Source of the DNA: Oscillospiraceae bacterium
GTDB taxonomy: Bacteria > Bacillota > Clostridia > Oscillospirales > Oscillospiraceae
DNA: 64,000 bases
NCBI GenBank assembly: GCA_017516005.1
Contig: JAFWDU010000022.1
Span: forward strand, 1-64,000
Reading direction: 5' to 3'
This document shows, piece after piece, positions 1-10,010 of this stretch; position 1 is the stretch's first letter; every line of letters starts with the position of its first letter. The position numbers and the translations under genes are program-made. The notes under the pieces were generated by a model that was not told the DNA's origin, did no database searches, and worked only from the letters and a program-made list of their open reading frames with translations.

Positions 1-19
1 CTAAAGTCCTTTTTTATTG

Positions 20-46
20 ACCCCCAGTTGAACTGGGGGTTTTGTT
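20..46 (+). terminator. Rho-independent terminator, plus strand
   Basis: An inverted repeat of five C and five G plus flanking pairs (20-28 with 32-40) is followed by TTTTGTT on the plus strand. It would end a plus-strand transcript coming from left of the window, converging on the ribosomal operon. Confidence 0.6.
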
Positions 47-66
47 AACGCCTATTCGGCTCCAAG

Positions 67-107
67 CAAAAAAGCGTGCAGAAGCGAAATCGCTTCTGCA
101 CGCTTTT
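67..107 (-). terminator. Terminator of the ribosomal protein operon
   Basis: A perfect 17-bp stem (70-86 with 91-107, loop AAAT) lies 20 bases after the rplQ stop codon. Read on the minus strand it is followed by a run of T. It is the natural end of the S10-spc-alpha transcript. Confidence 0.9.
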
Positions 108-126
108 AATCAAATCTGAGTGGATC

Positions 127-468
127 TCAGATGAGCTCAATAACAGCCATCTCGGCGCCGTCGCCCTTCCGCGGCCCGATGCGGGTTACGCGGGTGTAGC
201 CGCCGTTGCGGTCAGCATACTTGGGAGCGATCTCGTCGAAAAGCTTCTTGGCGACATCTTCCTTTGTGATCCAGGCCAGAGCTCTGCGGTAATTTGCAAG
301 GCCCTTCTTCTTGCCGAGAGTAATCATCTTCTCAGCAACAGGCTGAACTTCCTTCGCACGATAGAACGTGGTCTCAATCTTGCCGTTCTCAAACAGATAG
401 GTGGTCATCGCGCGGAGCATCGCCTTGCGGGAATCGCTGGTTCTGCCCAGCTTGCGGGTTCCAAACAT
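127..468 (-). CDS. rplQ: Large ribosomal subunit protein bL17
   Basis: This 113-residue protein is bL17, a 23S rRNA-binding protein near the exit tunnel. The opening [18 protein letters not shown] and the [18 protein letters not shown] stretch near the end are family hallmarks, and the length is normal for Gram-positive bL17. It is the last gene of the operon, following rpoA by 25 bases with its own AGGAGG-type site, and is followed directly by the operon terminator. Confidence 0.97.
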   Translation of the reverse strand: MFGTRKLGRTSDSRKAMLRAMTTYLFENGKIETTFYRAKEVQPVAEKMITLGKKKGLANYRRALAWITKEDVAKKLFDEIAPKYADRNGGYTRVTRIGPRKGDGAEMAVIELI

Positions 469-493
469 GGGAATCTACCTCCTTCTTGAAAGG

Positions 494-1453
494 TTAATTG
501 CTGGAATTCGAGTCTTCACTGGCCAGGCTCAGGCCCATCATTGCGAGCTTGTTCTGAACCTCTTCCAGTGACTTTCTGCCCATATTGCGTACCTTCATCA
601 TTTCTTCGCCCGTCTTGGAAATCAGATCCTCAACGTTGTTGATGTTGGCGCGCTTGAGGCAGTTGAAGCTTCTGACAGACAGATCGAGTTCTTCGATTGT
701 CATCTCGAGCATCTTGTTATGACCGATGTCCGTGCGTTCCACAACGGTACTCTTGTTTGTGACAGCATCAGACAGATCCGTAAACAGCGCAAGGTGGTCA
801 GACATGATCTTCGCACCCAGTGACACAGCGTCGCGGGCGGAAATGGTTCCGTCGGTCCAGACTTCCAGTGTCAGCTTGTCATAGTCGGTCATGTTTCCGA
901 CACGCGTATTTTCCACAGTATAATTGACCTTGTATACCGGTGTGAAAATGGAGTCGATGGGGATCACACCGATGGGGGTCTGCGGGGTCTTGTTCCGATC
1001 GGACGGAACATAGCCGCGGCCGTGGCTCATGGAGATTTCCATGTTGAAGGATGCGTCAGGACCCAGGGTGCAGATGTGCAGATCCGGATTCAGAATCTCC
1101 ACATCAGCGTCAGCCTTGATATCGCCGGCGCAGACCTCACATTCGCCTTTGGCGTCAATGTAGACGGTCTTGACTCCCTGGCAGTTGAGCTTCGCGATGA
1201 TCTTCTTGACGTTGAGGACGATCTCAGTCACATCCTCTTTCACGCCGGGGATCGTGGAAAACTCATGCAGGACGCCGGCAATCTTGATGGAGACAGCCGC
1301 CGTTCCGGGCAGAGAGGAAAGCAGAATTCTTCTCAGGGAATTGCCCAGGGTGGTGCCGTAGCCCCGCTCCAGGGGCTCTACGACGAACTTGCCGTAGGTG
1401 GCATTTTCGGGCGAATCCAGACACTCAATACGCGGTCTTTCAATTTCTACCAT
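494..1453 (-). CDS. rpoA: RNA polymerase alpha subunit
   Basis: Alpha dimerises to nucleate RNA polymerase assembly, and its C-terminal domain contacts UP elements and activators. The 319 residues show the N-terminal assembly domain ([17 protein letters not shown] near residues 31-47) and a C-terminal helix-hairpin-helix domain ([16 protein letters not shown], then GRKSLEEV) near residues 260-305. A longer frame opens at 1492, but ATG 1453 is chosen because AAGGAGGG lies five bases before it and MVEIERP matches family N-termini. It sits between rpsD and rplQ, as in other Firmicutes. Confidence 0.97.
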   Translation of the reverse strand: MVEIERPRIECLDSPENATYGKFVVEPLERGYGTTLGNSLRRILLSSLPGTAAVSIKIAGVLHEFSTIPGVKEDVTEIVLNVKKIIAKLNCQGVKTVYIDAKGECEVCAGDIKADADVEILNPDLHICTLGPDASFNMEISMSHGRGYVPSDRNKTPQTPIGVIPIDSIFTPVYKVNYTVENTRVGNMTDYDKLTLEVWTDGTISARDAVSLGAKIMSDHLALFTDLSDAVTNKSTVVERTDIGHNKMLEMTIEELDLSVRSFNCLKRANINNVEDLISKTGEEMMKVRNMGRKSLEEVQNKLAMMGLSLASEDSNSSN

Positions 1454-1523
1454 AATAGCCCTCCTTGTAACTGCGGCGGTATCACGCCGCATGATTCAGC
1501 ATGCCAATAAATGAGGGTTTCTG

Positions 1524-2120
1524 TTACTTGGAGTACAACTCAACGATCAGGTGCTCTTCGATGTCGAAGTCGATATCGTCTCTTGCAGGAGCAGCAATCA
1601 CCTTTCCGGTCAGGGTAGCCTTGTCGCGGTCAAGCCACTTGGGGGCTGCGATGAATGCATCGTCCTCTTTCATCTTCTTGAAGCGATTGTTGGAAGCGCT
1701 CTTTTCACTCACTGCGATCACGTCGCCCACCTTAACCAGGTAGGAGGGGATGTTGACCCGCTTGCCGTTCACGGTGTAATGGCCGTGGTTGACCAGCTGA
1801 CGGGCTTCGCGGCGGGTGGAAGCAAAGCCAAGGCGATAGACAACGTTGTCCAGGCGGCGCTCGATCATGGTCAGCAGCTCCTCACCGGTGTTGCCGCCCA
1901 TACGGGCTGCCTTCTCGTAGTACATCCGGAACTGCTTCTCCAGGATGCCGTAAACAAATTTAACCTTCTGCTTCTCATTCAGCTGAGTTGCATACTCGGA
2001 CTTCTTCGCACGTCTCTGTGCGCCGGGGTTCTTGTTTGAGGACTTGGAATAGCCCATTACCGCCGGAGAGATGCCCAGGGTTCTGCAGCGCTTGAGAACA
2101 GGCTGTGTATTCTTAGCCAT
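1524..2120 (-). CDS. rpsD: Small ribosomal subunit protein uS4
   Basis: uS4 is a primary 16S rRNA binder and nucleator of 30S assembly. The 198-residue sequence has the N-terminal S4 domain and an S4 RNA-binding fold near residues 90-155 (RLDNVVYRLGFASTRREARQ). Only one cysteine occurs near the N-terminus, so this is the zinc-free (C-minus) form. Firmicute uS4 often represses its own operon, but no such site was identified here. Confidence 0.97.
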   Translation of the reverse strand: MAKNTQPVLKRCRTLGISPAVMGYSKSSNKNPGAQRRAKKSEYATQLNEKQKVKFVYGILEKQFRMYYEKAARMGGNTGEELLTMIERRLDNVVYRLGFASTRREARQLVNHGHYTVNGKRVNIPSYLVKVGDVIAVSEKSASNNRFKKMKEDDAFIAAPKWLDRDKATLTGKVIAAPARDDIDFDIEEHLIVELYSK

Positions 2121-2144
2121 AATTCAATTTCCTCCTTCGGCAAA

Positions 2145-2543
2145 TTAGACGCGGCGTCTCTTGGGAGGACGGCAGCCATTGTGAGGAATGGGCGTGACGT
2201 CCTTGATCATGTTGACCTCGAGGCCTGCGGACTGAAGTGCGCGGATGGCAGCTTCACGGCCCTGGCCGGGTCCCTTGACGTAAACTTCAACGGTCTTCAG
2301 GCCATACTCCATAGCAGCCTTTGCAGCGGTCTCAGCGGCCATCTGCGCAGCAAACGGAGTGGACTTCTTGGAACCGCGGAATCCGAGTCCGCCGGAGGAA
2401 GCCCAGGACAGCGCATTACCGTTCAGATCGGTAATGGTGACCATGGTGTTGTTGAACGAAGAGCGGATATGCGCGGCGCCCTTTTCAACGACCTTCCGGT
2501 CCTTTCTTCTCTTAACAACCTTCTTGCCTTTTGTTGCAGCCAT
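2145..2543 (-). CDS. rpsK: Small ribosomal subunit protein uS11
   Basis: uS11 lies on the 30S platform near the mRNA exit. The 132-residue product carries the family signatures [21 protein letters not shown] and the basic end [11 protein letters not shown]. The open frame runs on upstream, but ATG 2543 follows GGAGGGATATGAC with proper spacing and gives the expected length. It is 13 bases downstream of rpsM. Confidence 0.97.
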   Translation of the reverse strand: MAATKGKKVVKRRKDRKVVEKGAAHIRSSFNNTMVTITDLNGNALSWASSGGLGFRGSKKSTPFAAQMAAETAAKAAMEYGLKTVEVYVKGPGQGREAAIRALQSAGLEVNMIKDVTPIPHNGCRPPKRRRV

Positions 2544-2556
2544 GTCATATCCCTCC

Positions 2557-2925
2557 TTACTTCTTCTTATTCGCAATGGTCTTCTTGGGACCCTTGCGGG
2601 TACGTGCGTTTGTCTTGGTGCGCTGGCCGCGAACCGGCAGGCCTCTTCTGTGGCGCAGGCCACGATAGCAGCCGATGTCGGTCAGACGCTTGATGTTGGT
2701 GGCAACCACACGGCGCAGGTCGCCCTCGATGGTGTACTCGTTGTCAATGACGGTACGAAGGGCTGCTTCCTGGTCGTCGGTCAGATCCTTGACGCGGATG
2801 TCAGGATCGATGCCAGCCTTTGCCAGAATGTCGTTTGCGCTCTTTCTTCCAATGCCGTAGATATAAGTGAGTCCGATTTCGATTCTCTTGTCTCTCGGCA
2901 GGTCAATACCAGCAATACGTGCCAT
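2557..2925 (-). CDS. rpsM: Small ribosomal subunit protein uS13
   Basis: uS13 is a 30S head protein contacting the P-site tRNA and bridging to the 50S. The 122 residues start [20 protein letters not shown], carry the [21 protein letters not shown] signature and end in a lysine-rich tail, all typical. It sits between rpmJ and rpsK in the conserved alpha-operon order. Confidence 0.97.
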   Translation of the reverse strand: MARIAGIDLPRDKRIEIGLTYIYGIGRKSANDILAKAGIDPDIRVKDLTDDQEAALRTVIDNEYTIEGDLRRVVATNIKRLTDIGCYRGLRHRRGLPVRGQRTKTNARTRKGPKKTIANKKK

Positions 2926-2941
2926 TTACTCCTGCTCCTCC

Positions 2942-3055
2942 TTAGCCTTGTCTCTGCTTATGCTTCGGGTTTTCGCAAATTACCATGACGCGGCCATGGC
3001 GCTTAATGATCTTGCATTTTTCGCACATGGGCTTCACGGACGGTCTAACTTTCAT
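2942..3055 (-). CDS. rpmJ: Large ribosomal subunit protein bL36
   Basis: This 37-residue gene reads [17 protein letters not shown] and continues to [10 protein letters not shown]. It is the zinc-ribbon form of bL36, with Cys at residues 11, 14 and 27 and His at 32 as likely zinc ligands. It lies between infA and rpsM, its conserved place, and has a GAGGTTATATTC leader before the ATG. Confidence 0.96.
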   Translation of the reverse strand: MKVRPSVKPMCEKCKIIKRHGRVMVICENPKHKQRQG

Positions 3056-3084
3056 GAATATAACCTCCATTTGAGCTTGGCGCT

Positions 3085-3303
3085 CTACTTACTTCTCCAT
3101 GTGATTCTTCCGCGGGTCAGGTCGTATGGGCTCATCTGAACCGTGACCTTGTCGCCGGGAAGGATCTTAATGAAATTCATCCGGAGCTTGCCGGAAATGT
3201 GTGCCAGGATGTTGTGTCCACCGCCGATATCGACGGAGAACATTGCATTCGGCAGCGCATCTACCACGATGCCCTCGAGTTCGATGACGTCATCCTTTGC
3301 CAA
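3085..3303 (-). CDS. infA: Translation initiation factor IF-1
   Basis: IF-1 is a 72-residue single S1/OB-fold protein that occupies the ribosomal A site during initiation. Family signatures here are the start [10 protein letters not shown], the strand [19 protein letters not shown] and the end [15 protein letters not shown]. It follows the KOW-protein gene by six bases, with GGAGG immediately upstream. Confidence 0.97.
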   Translation of the reverse strand: MAKDDVIELEGIVVDALPNAMFSVDIGGGHNILAHISGKLRMNFIKILPGDKVTVQMSPYDLTRGRITWRSK

Positions 3304-3309
3304 GTAACA

Positions 3310-3594
3310 TTAACCTCCTTGGTTATGACTCTCTGTCTGGCGGTAACCCGCCAGAGCTCTTCGCAACTCGCTGTTGAGTACTTTGTCGCCGCTATGAATC
3401 TTGTCAGCGACCAGTGAATCAATCCGAGCAGCTTTACGGACATGTTTGCGGTTTTTCCGCTTGGGATGTTCCAAAGTTCTTTCCCTGCCGTCTGAAAGCA
3501 GGACATAATCTTCTTCGAGATCCATCACAAAGAAGTAGCGTCCTTTGTCATGTCCCGCCAGGGATAGAACGATGTCCGCCTTGTGAAGATTCAT
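3310..3594 (-). CDS. KOW-domain RNA-binding protein
   Basis: A 94-residue protein with an N-terminal KOW-like fold (IVLSLAGHDKGRYFFVMDLEEDYVLLSDG, residues about 9-37) and a basic stretch KRKNRKHVRKAAR that should bind RNA. Its place between map and infA matches the small L14e/KOW-like gene that Firmicutes carry there (ybzG position in Bacillus). Its exact role is unproven; a ribosome-associated function is inferred from the fold and the operon. It starts two bases before the map stop codon. Confidence 0.8.
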   Translation of the reverse strand: MNLHKADIVLSLAGHDKGRYFFVMDLEEDYVLLSDGRERTLEHPKRKNRKHVRKAARIDSLVADKIHSGDKVLNSELRRALAGYRQTESHNQGG

Positions 3595-3595
3595 A

Positions 3596-4351
3596 CTAAA
3601 GCTCCTCGGTGACTGTGAGGATTTCCGGCTCGCCGTCGGTGATCAGTACGGTATTCTCGTAATGCGCCGAAAGCTTGCCGTCGCATGTGACTGTCGTCCA
3701 GTGATCCTTCAGGACTCTCACTTCGTAAGTTCCTGCGTTGACCATGGGTTCCACGGCAATCGTCATGCCCCGAACCAGACGCGGGCCCCGCCCGGGTCTT
3801 CCAAAGTTCGGTACTTCGGGTTCCTCATGGAGGTTCGCGCCCACACCGTGGCCGACAAAAGCGCGAACGACAGAAAACCCGTTACTCTCCACATAAGTTT
3901 GCACTGCATGGGAGATGTCGGAGACACGGCAGCCGGAACGTGCAAAGCGGATGCCTTCGAAAAAGCTCTGCTTTGTCACGTCAATCAGCCGCTGTGCTTC
4001 GGAAGAGATCTCTCCGCAGGGGAATGTCGCTGCACAGTCACCGGTAAATCCGTCGATATGGGCACCCACATCCACGCTGACAATGTCGCCTTCCTTCAGA
4101 ACCCGGGGTCCCGGTATTCCGTGGATGACCACTTCGTTCACGCTGATACAGGCACTCGCAGGAAAGCCGCCGTAACCGAGGAATGTAGGTCTGGCTCCCT
4201 GAGACTCGATGTATTTCCGAACTGCACGGTCAATCTCTTCCGTGGTCACGCCGGGGCGGATCATGCTGCCTGCAAGTGCTCTTGCCTGCGCTGTGATCCG
4301 GCTCGCCCGACGCATTTTTTCGATCTCATGATCGTTCTTGATGGAGATCAT
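3596..4351 (-). CDS. map: Methionine aminopeptidase, type I
   Basis: This cytosolic metalloprotease removes the initiator Met from nascent proteins. The 251 residues show the pita-bread fold with the ligands in order: VIHG (His), VDVGAHIDGFTGD (two Asp), FVGHGVG (His), AVEPM (Glu) and HYENT (Glu). There is no N-terminal zinc-finger extension, so it is the simple bacterial type. It follows adk with no gap. Confidence 0.95.
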   Translation of the reverse strand: MISIKNDHEIEKMRRASRITAQARALAGSMIRPGVTTEEIDRAVRKYIESQGARPTFLGYGGFPASACISVNEVVIHGIPGPRVLKEGDIVSVDVGAHIDGFTGDCAATFPCGEISSEAQRLIDVTKQSFFEGIRFARSGCRVSDISHAVQTYVESNGFSVVRAFVGHGVGANLHEEPEVPNFGRPGRGPRLVRGMTIAVEPMVNAGTYEVRVLKDHWTTVTCDGKLSAHYENTVLITDGEPEILTVTEEL

Positions 4352-4987
4352 TTAAGCTTCTCCAATGACCTTCATGATCTCGGCAAACGCCAGATCAATG
4401 TCCTGGTCACCTTTCACCAGTCTGAGCACACCCTGCTTCTCATAGAACGCCTTGAGGGGTTCTGTTTCCGCATGGAATGTCTTCAGACGGCTGCGCACGG
4501 TTTCCACTGCGTCATCGCTGCGGATGACGAGCTCTGCACCGCACACATCACAGATGCCTTCCTTGGTGGGCGGATTGGCAGTCACATGAAAACTCGCGCC
4601 GCATGCGGGGCAGACCCGCCGGCCGGTCATGCGATGCTCGATCACTTCGTCCTCGACCTCCAGGGAGATCACGCGGTCAAAGTGGATGCCGCTGCGCTCA
4701 AGGGCTTCTGCCTGAGGAATGGTACGCGGAACGCCGTCAAGAATGTAGCCGCCGTTGCAATCCGGCTGGGATACACGCTCGCGGATGATTCCGATGATCA
4801 CTTCATCCGGAACCAGCTTGCCTGCATCCATGTAGCTCTTAGCCTGAAGGCCGATTTCAGTACCGTTCCTGACGGCCTCCCGCAGGATATTGCCGGTGGA
4901 AATGGACGGGATGTTCAGCTCTTTGCTGACAAGCGCCGCCTGCGTTCCCTTTCCGGCTCCCGGGGCGCCTAAGAAAATCAGTCTCAT
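4352..4987 (-). CDS. adk: Adenylate kinase with zinc-binding lid
   Basis: Adk interconverts ATP + AMP and two ADP. The 211 residues begin MRLIFLGAPGAGKGT (P-loop at residues 7-15) and include the DGVPRT motif in place of the usual DGFPRT. The lid carries CPAC and CDVC about 18 residues apart, a four-Cys zinc site typical of Gram-positive long-form Adk. A frame opening five codons earlier is ignored because GGGAGGAGAACCC precedes ATG 4987. Confidence 0.96.
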   Translation of the reverse strand: MRLIFLGAPGAGKGTQAALVSKELNIPSISTGNILREAVRNGTEIGLQAKSYMDAGKLVPDEVIIGIIRERVSQPDCNGGYILDGVPRTIPQAEALERSGIHFDRVISLEVEDEVIEHRMTGRRVCPACGASFHVTANPPTKEGICDVCGAELVIRSDDAVETVRSRLKTFHAETEPLKAFYEKQGVLRLVKGDQDIDLAFAEIMKVIGEA

Positions 4988-5003
4988 GGGTTCTCCTCCC
5001 AAA

Positions 5004-6290
5004 TTACTCCAGGAATCCCTTATAGTGCCGCATCAGCAGCTGCGCCTCAAGAGCGCGGTAAGTCTCAAGCGCAACACCGACGACAATGATGACGCTGGTG
5101 CCGCCGATCGCCAGGGAATTGATGCCGACAACGTTGCCCAGAATAATGGGGAGAATTGCGACAACACCCAGGTACAGGGCGCCGAAGAGAACAATCCGGT
5201 TGATGACCTTTGCGATAAACTCGCCGGTGGGTCTGCCGGGACGGAAGCCGGGGATAAATCCGCCGTTCTTCTTCAGATTGTTGGAGATCTCGATGGGATT
5301 ATACTGAATGGTGGAATAGAAGTAACTGAATCCAATGATCAGCATGAAGTAAACGACTGCATAGATCGTGCTTGTGTTGCTGATCACGTTATTCTTGACG
5401 AAAATCCAGAACTTCGTGGTGGGTTCGGCAAGGAACGCAGCAATGGTAGCAGGAAGTGATGCAATGCTCTGCGCGAAAATGATGGGCAGAACGCCGGACA
5501 TATTGACCTTGATGGGAAGGTAGGTGCTCTGTCCGCCATACTGCTTGCGTCCAACCACGCGCTTTGCGTAGGTAATGGGAATCCGGCGTTCGGCGTCGTT
5601 GATGAAGACAATGAAGAGGATCAGAGCGAGCATGCCGACTACAAGGCCGATTGCCGCATACCACTTCAGGCCGCCGTTGACCAGGTTCGTAAACAGATCG
5701 TTGACCATGGAGGGAACACGGCTGATGATGCTGGCAAACAGGATCATGGAAATGCCGTTTCCGATGCCGAATTCATTGATCTGCTCACCCAGCCACATCA
5801 GGAAAGCGGAACCGGCTGTGAAGGTCAGGATAATGACCACCGCAACCATGAAGCCGTTGTCGGTAAGAAGGTTGTAGTTGCGGAGCATCACGAAGTACGC
5901 AAAACCCATCAGGAGGCCGAGGCCGACTGTGGAATAACGGGTGATGCTGGCAATCTTCTTCTTGCCTTCCTCACCGCCGTCCTTGCTCAGCCGCTCAAGT
6001 GCGGGAATCGCGATGCACAGGAGCTGGATGATGATGGACGCGTTGATGTAGGGCTGAATGGAGAGCGCAAATACAGTCGCTCTGGAGAAAGCGCTGCCGC
6101 TCATTGCATTGTACAGTCCCAGAACAGTGTCCGAGAGCTGAGAATTGAAGTAATTGGCCAGCTCCGTCACATTGACGTAGGGAACCGGGACCGCATTACC
6201 CAATCTGTAAACCAAGAGAATAAAGAGTGTGAAGAGAAGTTTTTTGCGGAGTTCGGGAACCTGCCAGGCGTTGCGTAATGTGGCAAACAC
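5004..6290 (-). CDS. secY: Protein translocase subunit SecY
   Basis: SecY forms the membrane channel for Sec-dependent export and insertion. The 428-residue protein has about ten hydrophobic segments. Recognisable stretches are YRLGNAVPVPYVN at the start, ALSIQPYINASIIIQLL in helix 2, and the cytoplasmic loop GGFIPGFRPGRPTGEFI. It starts two bases before the rplO stop codon, in the usual spc order rplO-secY-adk. Confidence 0.97.
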   Translation of the reverse strand: MFATLRNAWQVPELRKKLLFTLFILLVYRLGNAVPVPYVNVTELANYFNSQLSDTVLGLYNAMSGSAFSRATVFALSIQPYINASIIIQLLCIAIPALERLSKDGGEEGKKKIASITRYSTVGLGLLMGFAYFVMLRNYNLLTDNGFMVAVVIILTFTAGSAFLMWLGEQINEFGIGNGISMILFASIISRVPSMVNDLFTNLVNGGLKWYAAIGLVVGMLALILFIVFINDAERRIPITYAKRVVGRKQYGGQSTYLPIKVNMSGVLPIIFAQSIASLPATIAAFLAEPTTKFWIFVKNNVISNTSTIYAVVYFMLIIGFSYFYSTIQYNPIEISNNLKKNGGFIPGFRPGRPTGEFIAKVINRIVLFGALYLGVVAILPIILGNVVGINSLAIGGTSVIIVVGVALETYRALEAQLLMRHYKGFLE

Positions 6291-6291
6291 C

Positions 6292-6732
6292 TCAGATCAC
6301 CTCAGCCTTTCCGCCTGCCTGCTCAATCTTCTCCTTTGCGGATTCAGAGTATGCAGACGCCTTCACAGTCAGTTTCTTGTTCACAGAGCCGTTGCCAAGG
6401 ATCTTGATGCCGTACTTGCAATCAGACAGGATGCCCTTCTCCATGAGAGCAGCCACATCCACAACTGCGCCGTCCTCAAATGCGTTGAGAGCAGCAACGT
6501 TGATTGCAGTCAGGGGCTTTGCAAAGATGTTGTTAAAGCCGCGCTTCGGAATACGGCGTGCCAGAGGCATCTGGCCGCCTTCGAAGCCGACACGGACCTT
6601 TCCGCCGGAGCGGGCTTTCTGGCCCTTGTGTCCGCGGCCGGCAGTCTTGCCATTGCCGGTGCCGGTGCCGCGGCCCTTCCGCTTGTTGACATGCGTGGAG
6701 CCTTTGACCGGAGCAAGTTCATTCAGATTCAT
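6292..6732 (-). CDS. rplO: Large ribosomal subunit protein uL15
   Basis: uL15 organises 23S rRNA near the central protuberance. The 146 residues begin [22 protein letters not shown] and have the long Gly/Arg/Lys-rich arm ([24 protein letters not shown]) before a globular C-terminal half, as in other bacterial uL15. Confidence 0.97.
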   Translation of the reverse strand: MNLNELAPVKGSTHVNKRKGRGTGTGNGKTAGRGHKGQKARSGGKVRVGFEGGQMPLARRIPKRGFNNIFAKPLTAINVAALNAFEDGAVVDVAALMEKGILSDCKYGIKILGNGSVNKKLTVKASAYSESAKEKIEQAGGKAEVI

Positions 6733-6745
6733 AACTTGCGCCTCC

Positions 6746-6928
6746 TTATTCCTCGGTGACCTGCAGCAGGTAGCCGATCTGGGCGATCTTGCCGCGGGTC
6801 TGTGCGTTGTCGGGCTGAACCGTTTCCTGGCCGATCTTTCTCAGGCCGAGGGAAGCGGCAGTCGCAATGTGCTTGTCAAGACGACCGTTGAGGCTCTTGA
6901 CCAGCTTGATCTTTAAGTTCTTAGCCAT
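6746..6928 (-). CDS. rpmD: Large ribosomal subunit protein uL30
   Basis: A 60-residue protein, normal for bacterial uL30, with [15 protein letters not shown] near the start and [15 protein letters not shown] in the middle. ATG 6928 is preferred over upstream starts because GGAGGTTTCTGAC precedes it and the length then fits the family. It lies between rpsE and rplO. Confidence 0.95.
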   Translation of the reverse strand: MAKNLKIKLVKSLNGRLDKHIATAASLGLRKIGQETVQPDNAQTRGKIAQIGYLLQVTEE

Positions 6929-6941
6929 GTCAGAAACCTCC

Positions 6942-7463
6942 TTAACCGACGATCTCTTCAACATTCTTGCCGCGGATGGCTGCAACCTCTTCCGGGCCGC
7001 GCAGAGACATAAGGCCCTGCATGGTAGCCTTGACCACGTTCTGCGGGTTGTTGGACCGCAGGCACTTGGTACGGATGTTGCTTACGCCGACTGCTTCCAT
7101 GACGGAACGCACCGCACCGCCGGCGATGATGCCGGTACCTTTGGAGGCGGGCTTGAGCAGCACGCGGCCTGCGCCGTACTCACCAATGACCTCATGAGGA
7201 ATGGTGGTGCCGGACAGGGTGATCTTAACCATGTTCTTCTTGGCGTCTGCAATGCCCTTCAGAATCGCTTCGGAAACTTCAGCAGCCTTGCCCAGGCCGT
7301 AGCCAACGGTGCCCTTGCCGTCGCCGACAACGACGAGCGCGGAGAATTTCATCACGCGGCCGCCCTTAACGGTCTTGGAAACACGGTTCAGGTAGACAAC
7401 CTTTTCAATATACTCGGGCGCAGCCTGTTCGCGGGCGCCTCTCGTGTTGTTGTTGTTAGGCAT
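6942..7463 (-). CDS. rpsE: Small ribosomal subunit protein uS5
   Basis: uS5 helps translation fidelity and mRNA unwinding at the 30S entry. The 173 residues contain the double-stranded RNA-binding fold with [17 protein letters not shown] and the C-terminal half with [17 protein letters not shown]. The N-terminus is unusual in reading [10 protein letters not shown], a short Asn tract that recalls the Asn-rich tail of uS3 in the same operon. Confidence 0.97.
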   Translation of the reverse strand: MPNNNNTRGAREQAAPEYIEKVVYLNRVSKTVKGGRVMKFSALVVVGDGKGTVGYGLGKAAEVSEAILKGIADAKKNMVKITLSGTTIPHEVIGEYGAGRVLLKPASKGTGIIAGGAVRSVMEAVGVSNIRTKCLRSNNPQNVVKATMQGLMSLRGPEEVAAIRGKNVEEIVG

Positions 7464-7481
7464 TTTGTCTTCCTCCTCCCG

Positions 7482-7841
7482 TTAAAACTCAAGGCCGGCT
7501 TCACGAGCGCCCTCTGCCAGTTCGGCAACGCGTCCGTGATACAGATAACCGCCGCGGTCAAATACGACCGTGTCGATGCCTTTGGCCTTTGCGCGCTCAG
7601 CGATCAGCTTGCCAACCTTGCGGGCAGCTTCCTTGTTGCCGGTGGCGCCTTCGAATTCCTTTTCCAGAGTGGAAGCGGAAACCAGCGTCGTGCCATTGAC
7701 GTCGTCAATGATCTGCGCATAGATGTTCGCATTGCTGCGGAAAACGTTCAAACGGGGTCTTTCAGGCGTGCCGGAGATTTTCGCTCTGACACGGACGTGG
7801 CGCTTCTGGCGCTGCGCATTGGTATCGGGTCTCTTAATCAT
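7482..7841 (-). CDS. rplR: Large ribosomal subunit protein uL18
   Basis: uL18 binds 5S rRNA together with uL5. The 119-residue product has the basic N-terminus ([21 protein letters not shown]), the core [14 protein letters not shown] and the C-terminal [26 protein letters not shown] signature. Order rplF-rplR-rpsE is conserved. Confidence 0.97.
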   Translation of the reverse strand: MIKRPDTNAQRQKRHVRVRAKISGTPERPRLNVFRSNANIYAQIIDDVNGTTLVSASTLEKEFEGATGNKEAARKVGKLIAERAKAKGIDTVVFDRGGYLYHGRVAELAEGAREAGLEF

Positions 7842-7857
7842 TTATGGCACACCTCCT

Positions 7858-8403
7858 TTATTTCTTGCCGCCGGCCTTGCCTTCTTTGCGGCGGATGACT
7901 TCGTCAGCATACTTGATGCCCTTGCCCTTGTAAGGCTCGGGAGGACGCTTGCCTCTGACTTCCGCTGCAAACTGGCCGACTTTCTGCTTGTCGATGCCGG
8001 AAATGACAATCTTATTTGCGCTGGGAACTTCAATCTGCACATCAGCAGTCTCTTCCATGGTGACAGGATGGGAATAACCGACGTTCAGGACCAGCTTGTT
8101 GCCTTCTTTGGAAGCACGATAGCCGACGCCGTTGACTTCCAGCTCCTTCTTGAAGCCGTCGGTCACACCGACAACCATGTTGTGGAGCAGAGAACGGGAC
8201 AGGCCGTGAAGGCTGCGGTTGAGCTTCTCGTCATCGGGGCGGGAAACGCTTGCAACAGCGCCGTCCACATCAATGGCGATGTTGGGATGGAAGGTGCGGA
8301 CCAGGGTGCCCTTGGGGCCCTTGACGGTAACCACATTGCCTTCGGCAACATTGATTTCCACACCTGCGGGGATTGCGACGGGCATTCTACCAATTCTAGA
8401 CAT
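7858..8403 (-). CDS. rplF: Large ribosomal subunit protein uL6
   Basis: uL6 sits near the factor-binding site of the 50S. The 181 residues start [15 protein letters not shown], carry [10 protein letters not shown], and end with the conserved [27 protein letters not shown]. The frame extends 16 codons upstream of ATG 8403, but GGAGGGGCGAAC before that codon and family alignment fix the start. Confidence 0.97.
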   Translation of the reverse strand: MSRIGRMPVAIPAGVEINVAEGNVVTVKGPKGTLVRTFHPNIAIDVDGAVASVSRPDDEKLNRSLHGLSRSLLHNMVVGVTDGFKKELEVNGVGYRASKEGNKLVLNVGYSHPVTMEETADVQIEVPSANKIVISGIDKQKVGQFAAEVRGKRPPEPYKGKGIKYADEVIRRKEGKAGGKK

Positions 8404-8416
8404 TGTTCGCCCCTCC

Positions 8417-8815
8417 TTACCACACAAACGCAAGGACTTCGCCGCCGACATGGTTAGCTCTTGCAGCCTTGTCGGTCATGACGCCCTTGGAAGTGGAAAT
8501 GATTGCGATGCCGAGTCCGCGGAGAACCTGCGGAATCTCATCAGCGCCCGCGTAGACGCGCAGGCCGGGCTTGGAAACGCGGCGAAGACCGGAAATGACC
8601 TTCTGCTTGTTTCCCAGATAACGCAGGGTGATGTGGATCATGCCCTGGGTTCCGTTGTCCTCAACGGTGAAGTCCTTGATGTAGCCTTCGTCCTTCAGAA
8701 TCTGAGCGATGCTCTTCTTCAGGTTGGAAGCGGGCACATCAACGGTGTCGTGCTTTGCCGAATTTGCATTCCGGATCCGGGTAAGCATATCAGCAATGGG
8801 ATCAGTGATTTGCAT
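8417..8815 (-). CDS. rpsH: Small ribosomal subunit protein uS8
   Basis: uS8 is a primary 16S rRNA binder and in E. coli also represses the spc operon. The 132 residues show [14 protein letters not shown] near the start and the C-terminal [27 protein letters not shown]. The gap before it, towards rpsN, is unusually long for this operon and contains two hairpins (see 8816-8935). Confidence 0.97.
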   Translation of the reverse strand: MQITDPIADMLTRIRNANSAKHDTVDVPASNLKKSIAQILKDEGYIKDFTVEDNGTQGMIHITLRYLGNKQKVISGLRRVSKPGLRVYAGADEIPQVLRGLGIAIISTSKGVMTDKAARANHVGGEVLAFVW

Positions 8816-8935
8816 TTTGATGTTACCTCCTTAAAGGTTACAGACCGTGGTCTGTTTCAGATTCGGGAGTATCAGGGGAATGCGGGCTGAAGATCAGCCC
8901 CATCTTCTCTTGACTTCCGGAACCAACAAATGAAT
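8816..8935 (-). other. Structured gap between rpsN and rpsH
   Basis: This 120-base gap is the longest inside the spc part of the operon. It holds two short inverted repeats on the transcript, ACAGACC/GGTCTGT (8840-8855) and GGGCTGA/TCAGCCC (about 8882-8899). No reading frame is apparent. A regulatory or processing role is possible but unproven. Confidence 0.4.
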
Positions 8936-9121
8936 TTACCAGGACGCCTTGCGGACGCCGGGGATCTGACCCTTGTAGGCCAGCTCGCGGAAGCAGATAC
9001 GGCAGATGCCGTAGTTGCGCAGATACGCATGGGGACGGCCGCAGATCTTGCAGCGGTTGTAGCTGCGGGTGGAGAACTTGGGCTCCCTCTGCTGCTTCAG
9101 GATCATCGCTTTCTTTGCCAT
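8936..9121 (-). CDS. rpsN: Small ribosomal subunit protein uS14, zinc type
   Basis: At 61 residues this is the short type-Z uS14, with CKIC and CRIC spaced by 12 residues forming a zinc ribbon. ATG 9121 ([11 protein letters not shown]) follows GGAGGAACGACTC; an upstream in-frame start would add twelve unsupported residues. It lies between rplE and rpsH. Confidence 0.96.
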   Translation of the reverse strand: MAKKAMILKQQREPKFSTRSYNRCKICGRPHAYLRNYGICRICFRELAYKGQIPGVRKASW

Positions 9122-9134
9122 GAGTCGTTCCTCC

Positions 9135-9674
<540 letters not shown>

Positions 9675-9691
9675 TTTCAGAGCTCCTCCTC

Positions 9692-9997
9692 TCAGATGAT
9701 CTCGCCGCACTTCTTGCAGACGCGGTTCTTGACGCCGTTCTCAAGCTTGTATGCAGCGCGGGTGGGCTTGTTGCACTTCGGGCAGACACGCATAACCTTG
9801 CTCACGTACAGGGGCGCTTCCTTGCGGATGATGCCGCCTTCCTCGCCCTGACGGCGGGGCTTCACGTGGGTGGTAGCAATGTTGATGCCCTGAACCAGGA
9901 CTTTGCCTGCGGAAGGCATGGTCTCGAGAACCTTGCCCTGCTTGCCCTTGTCCTTGCCGGACAGGACGATGACGGTATCATTCTTCTTGATATTCAT
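9692..9997 (-). CDS. rplX: Large ribosomal subunit protein uL24
   Basis: uL24 initiates 50S assembly at the 5' end of 23S rRNA. The 101-residue protein has the KOW motif near the N-terminus ([19 protein letters not shown], residues 6-24) and a C-terminal part with [13 protein letters not shown] and CKKCGEII, that is four Cys able to bind zinc, as in many Firmicute uL24. Confidence 0.97.
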   Translation of the reverse strand: MNIKKNDTVIVLSGKDKGKQGKVLETMPSAGKVLVQGINIATTHVKPRRQGEEGGIIRKEAPLYVSKVMRVCPKCNKPTRAAYKLENGVKNRVCKKCGEII

Positions 9998-10010
9998 GAA
10001 TGGTACCCCC

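Noticed and set aside
3662..4972. 436-codon plus-strand frame opposite map and adk
   Set aside because: It is the antisense shadow of two clearly conserved minus-strand genes, lacks a ribosome site and matches no family.
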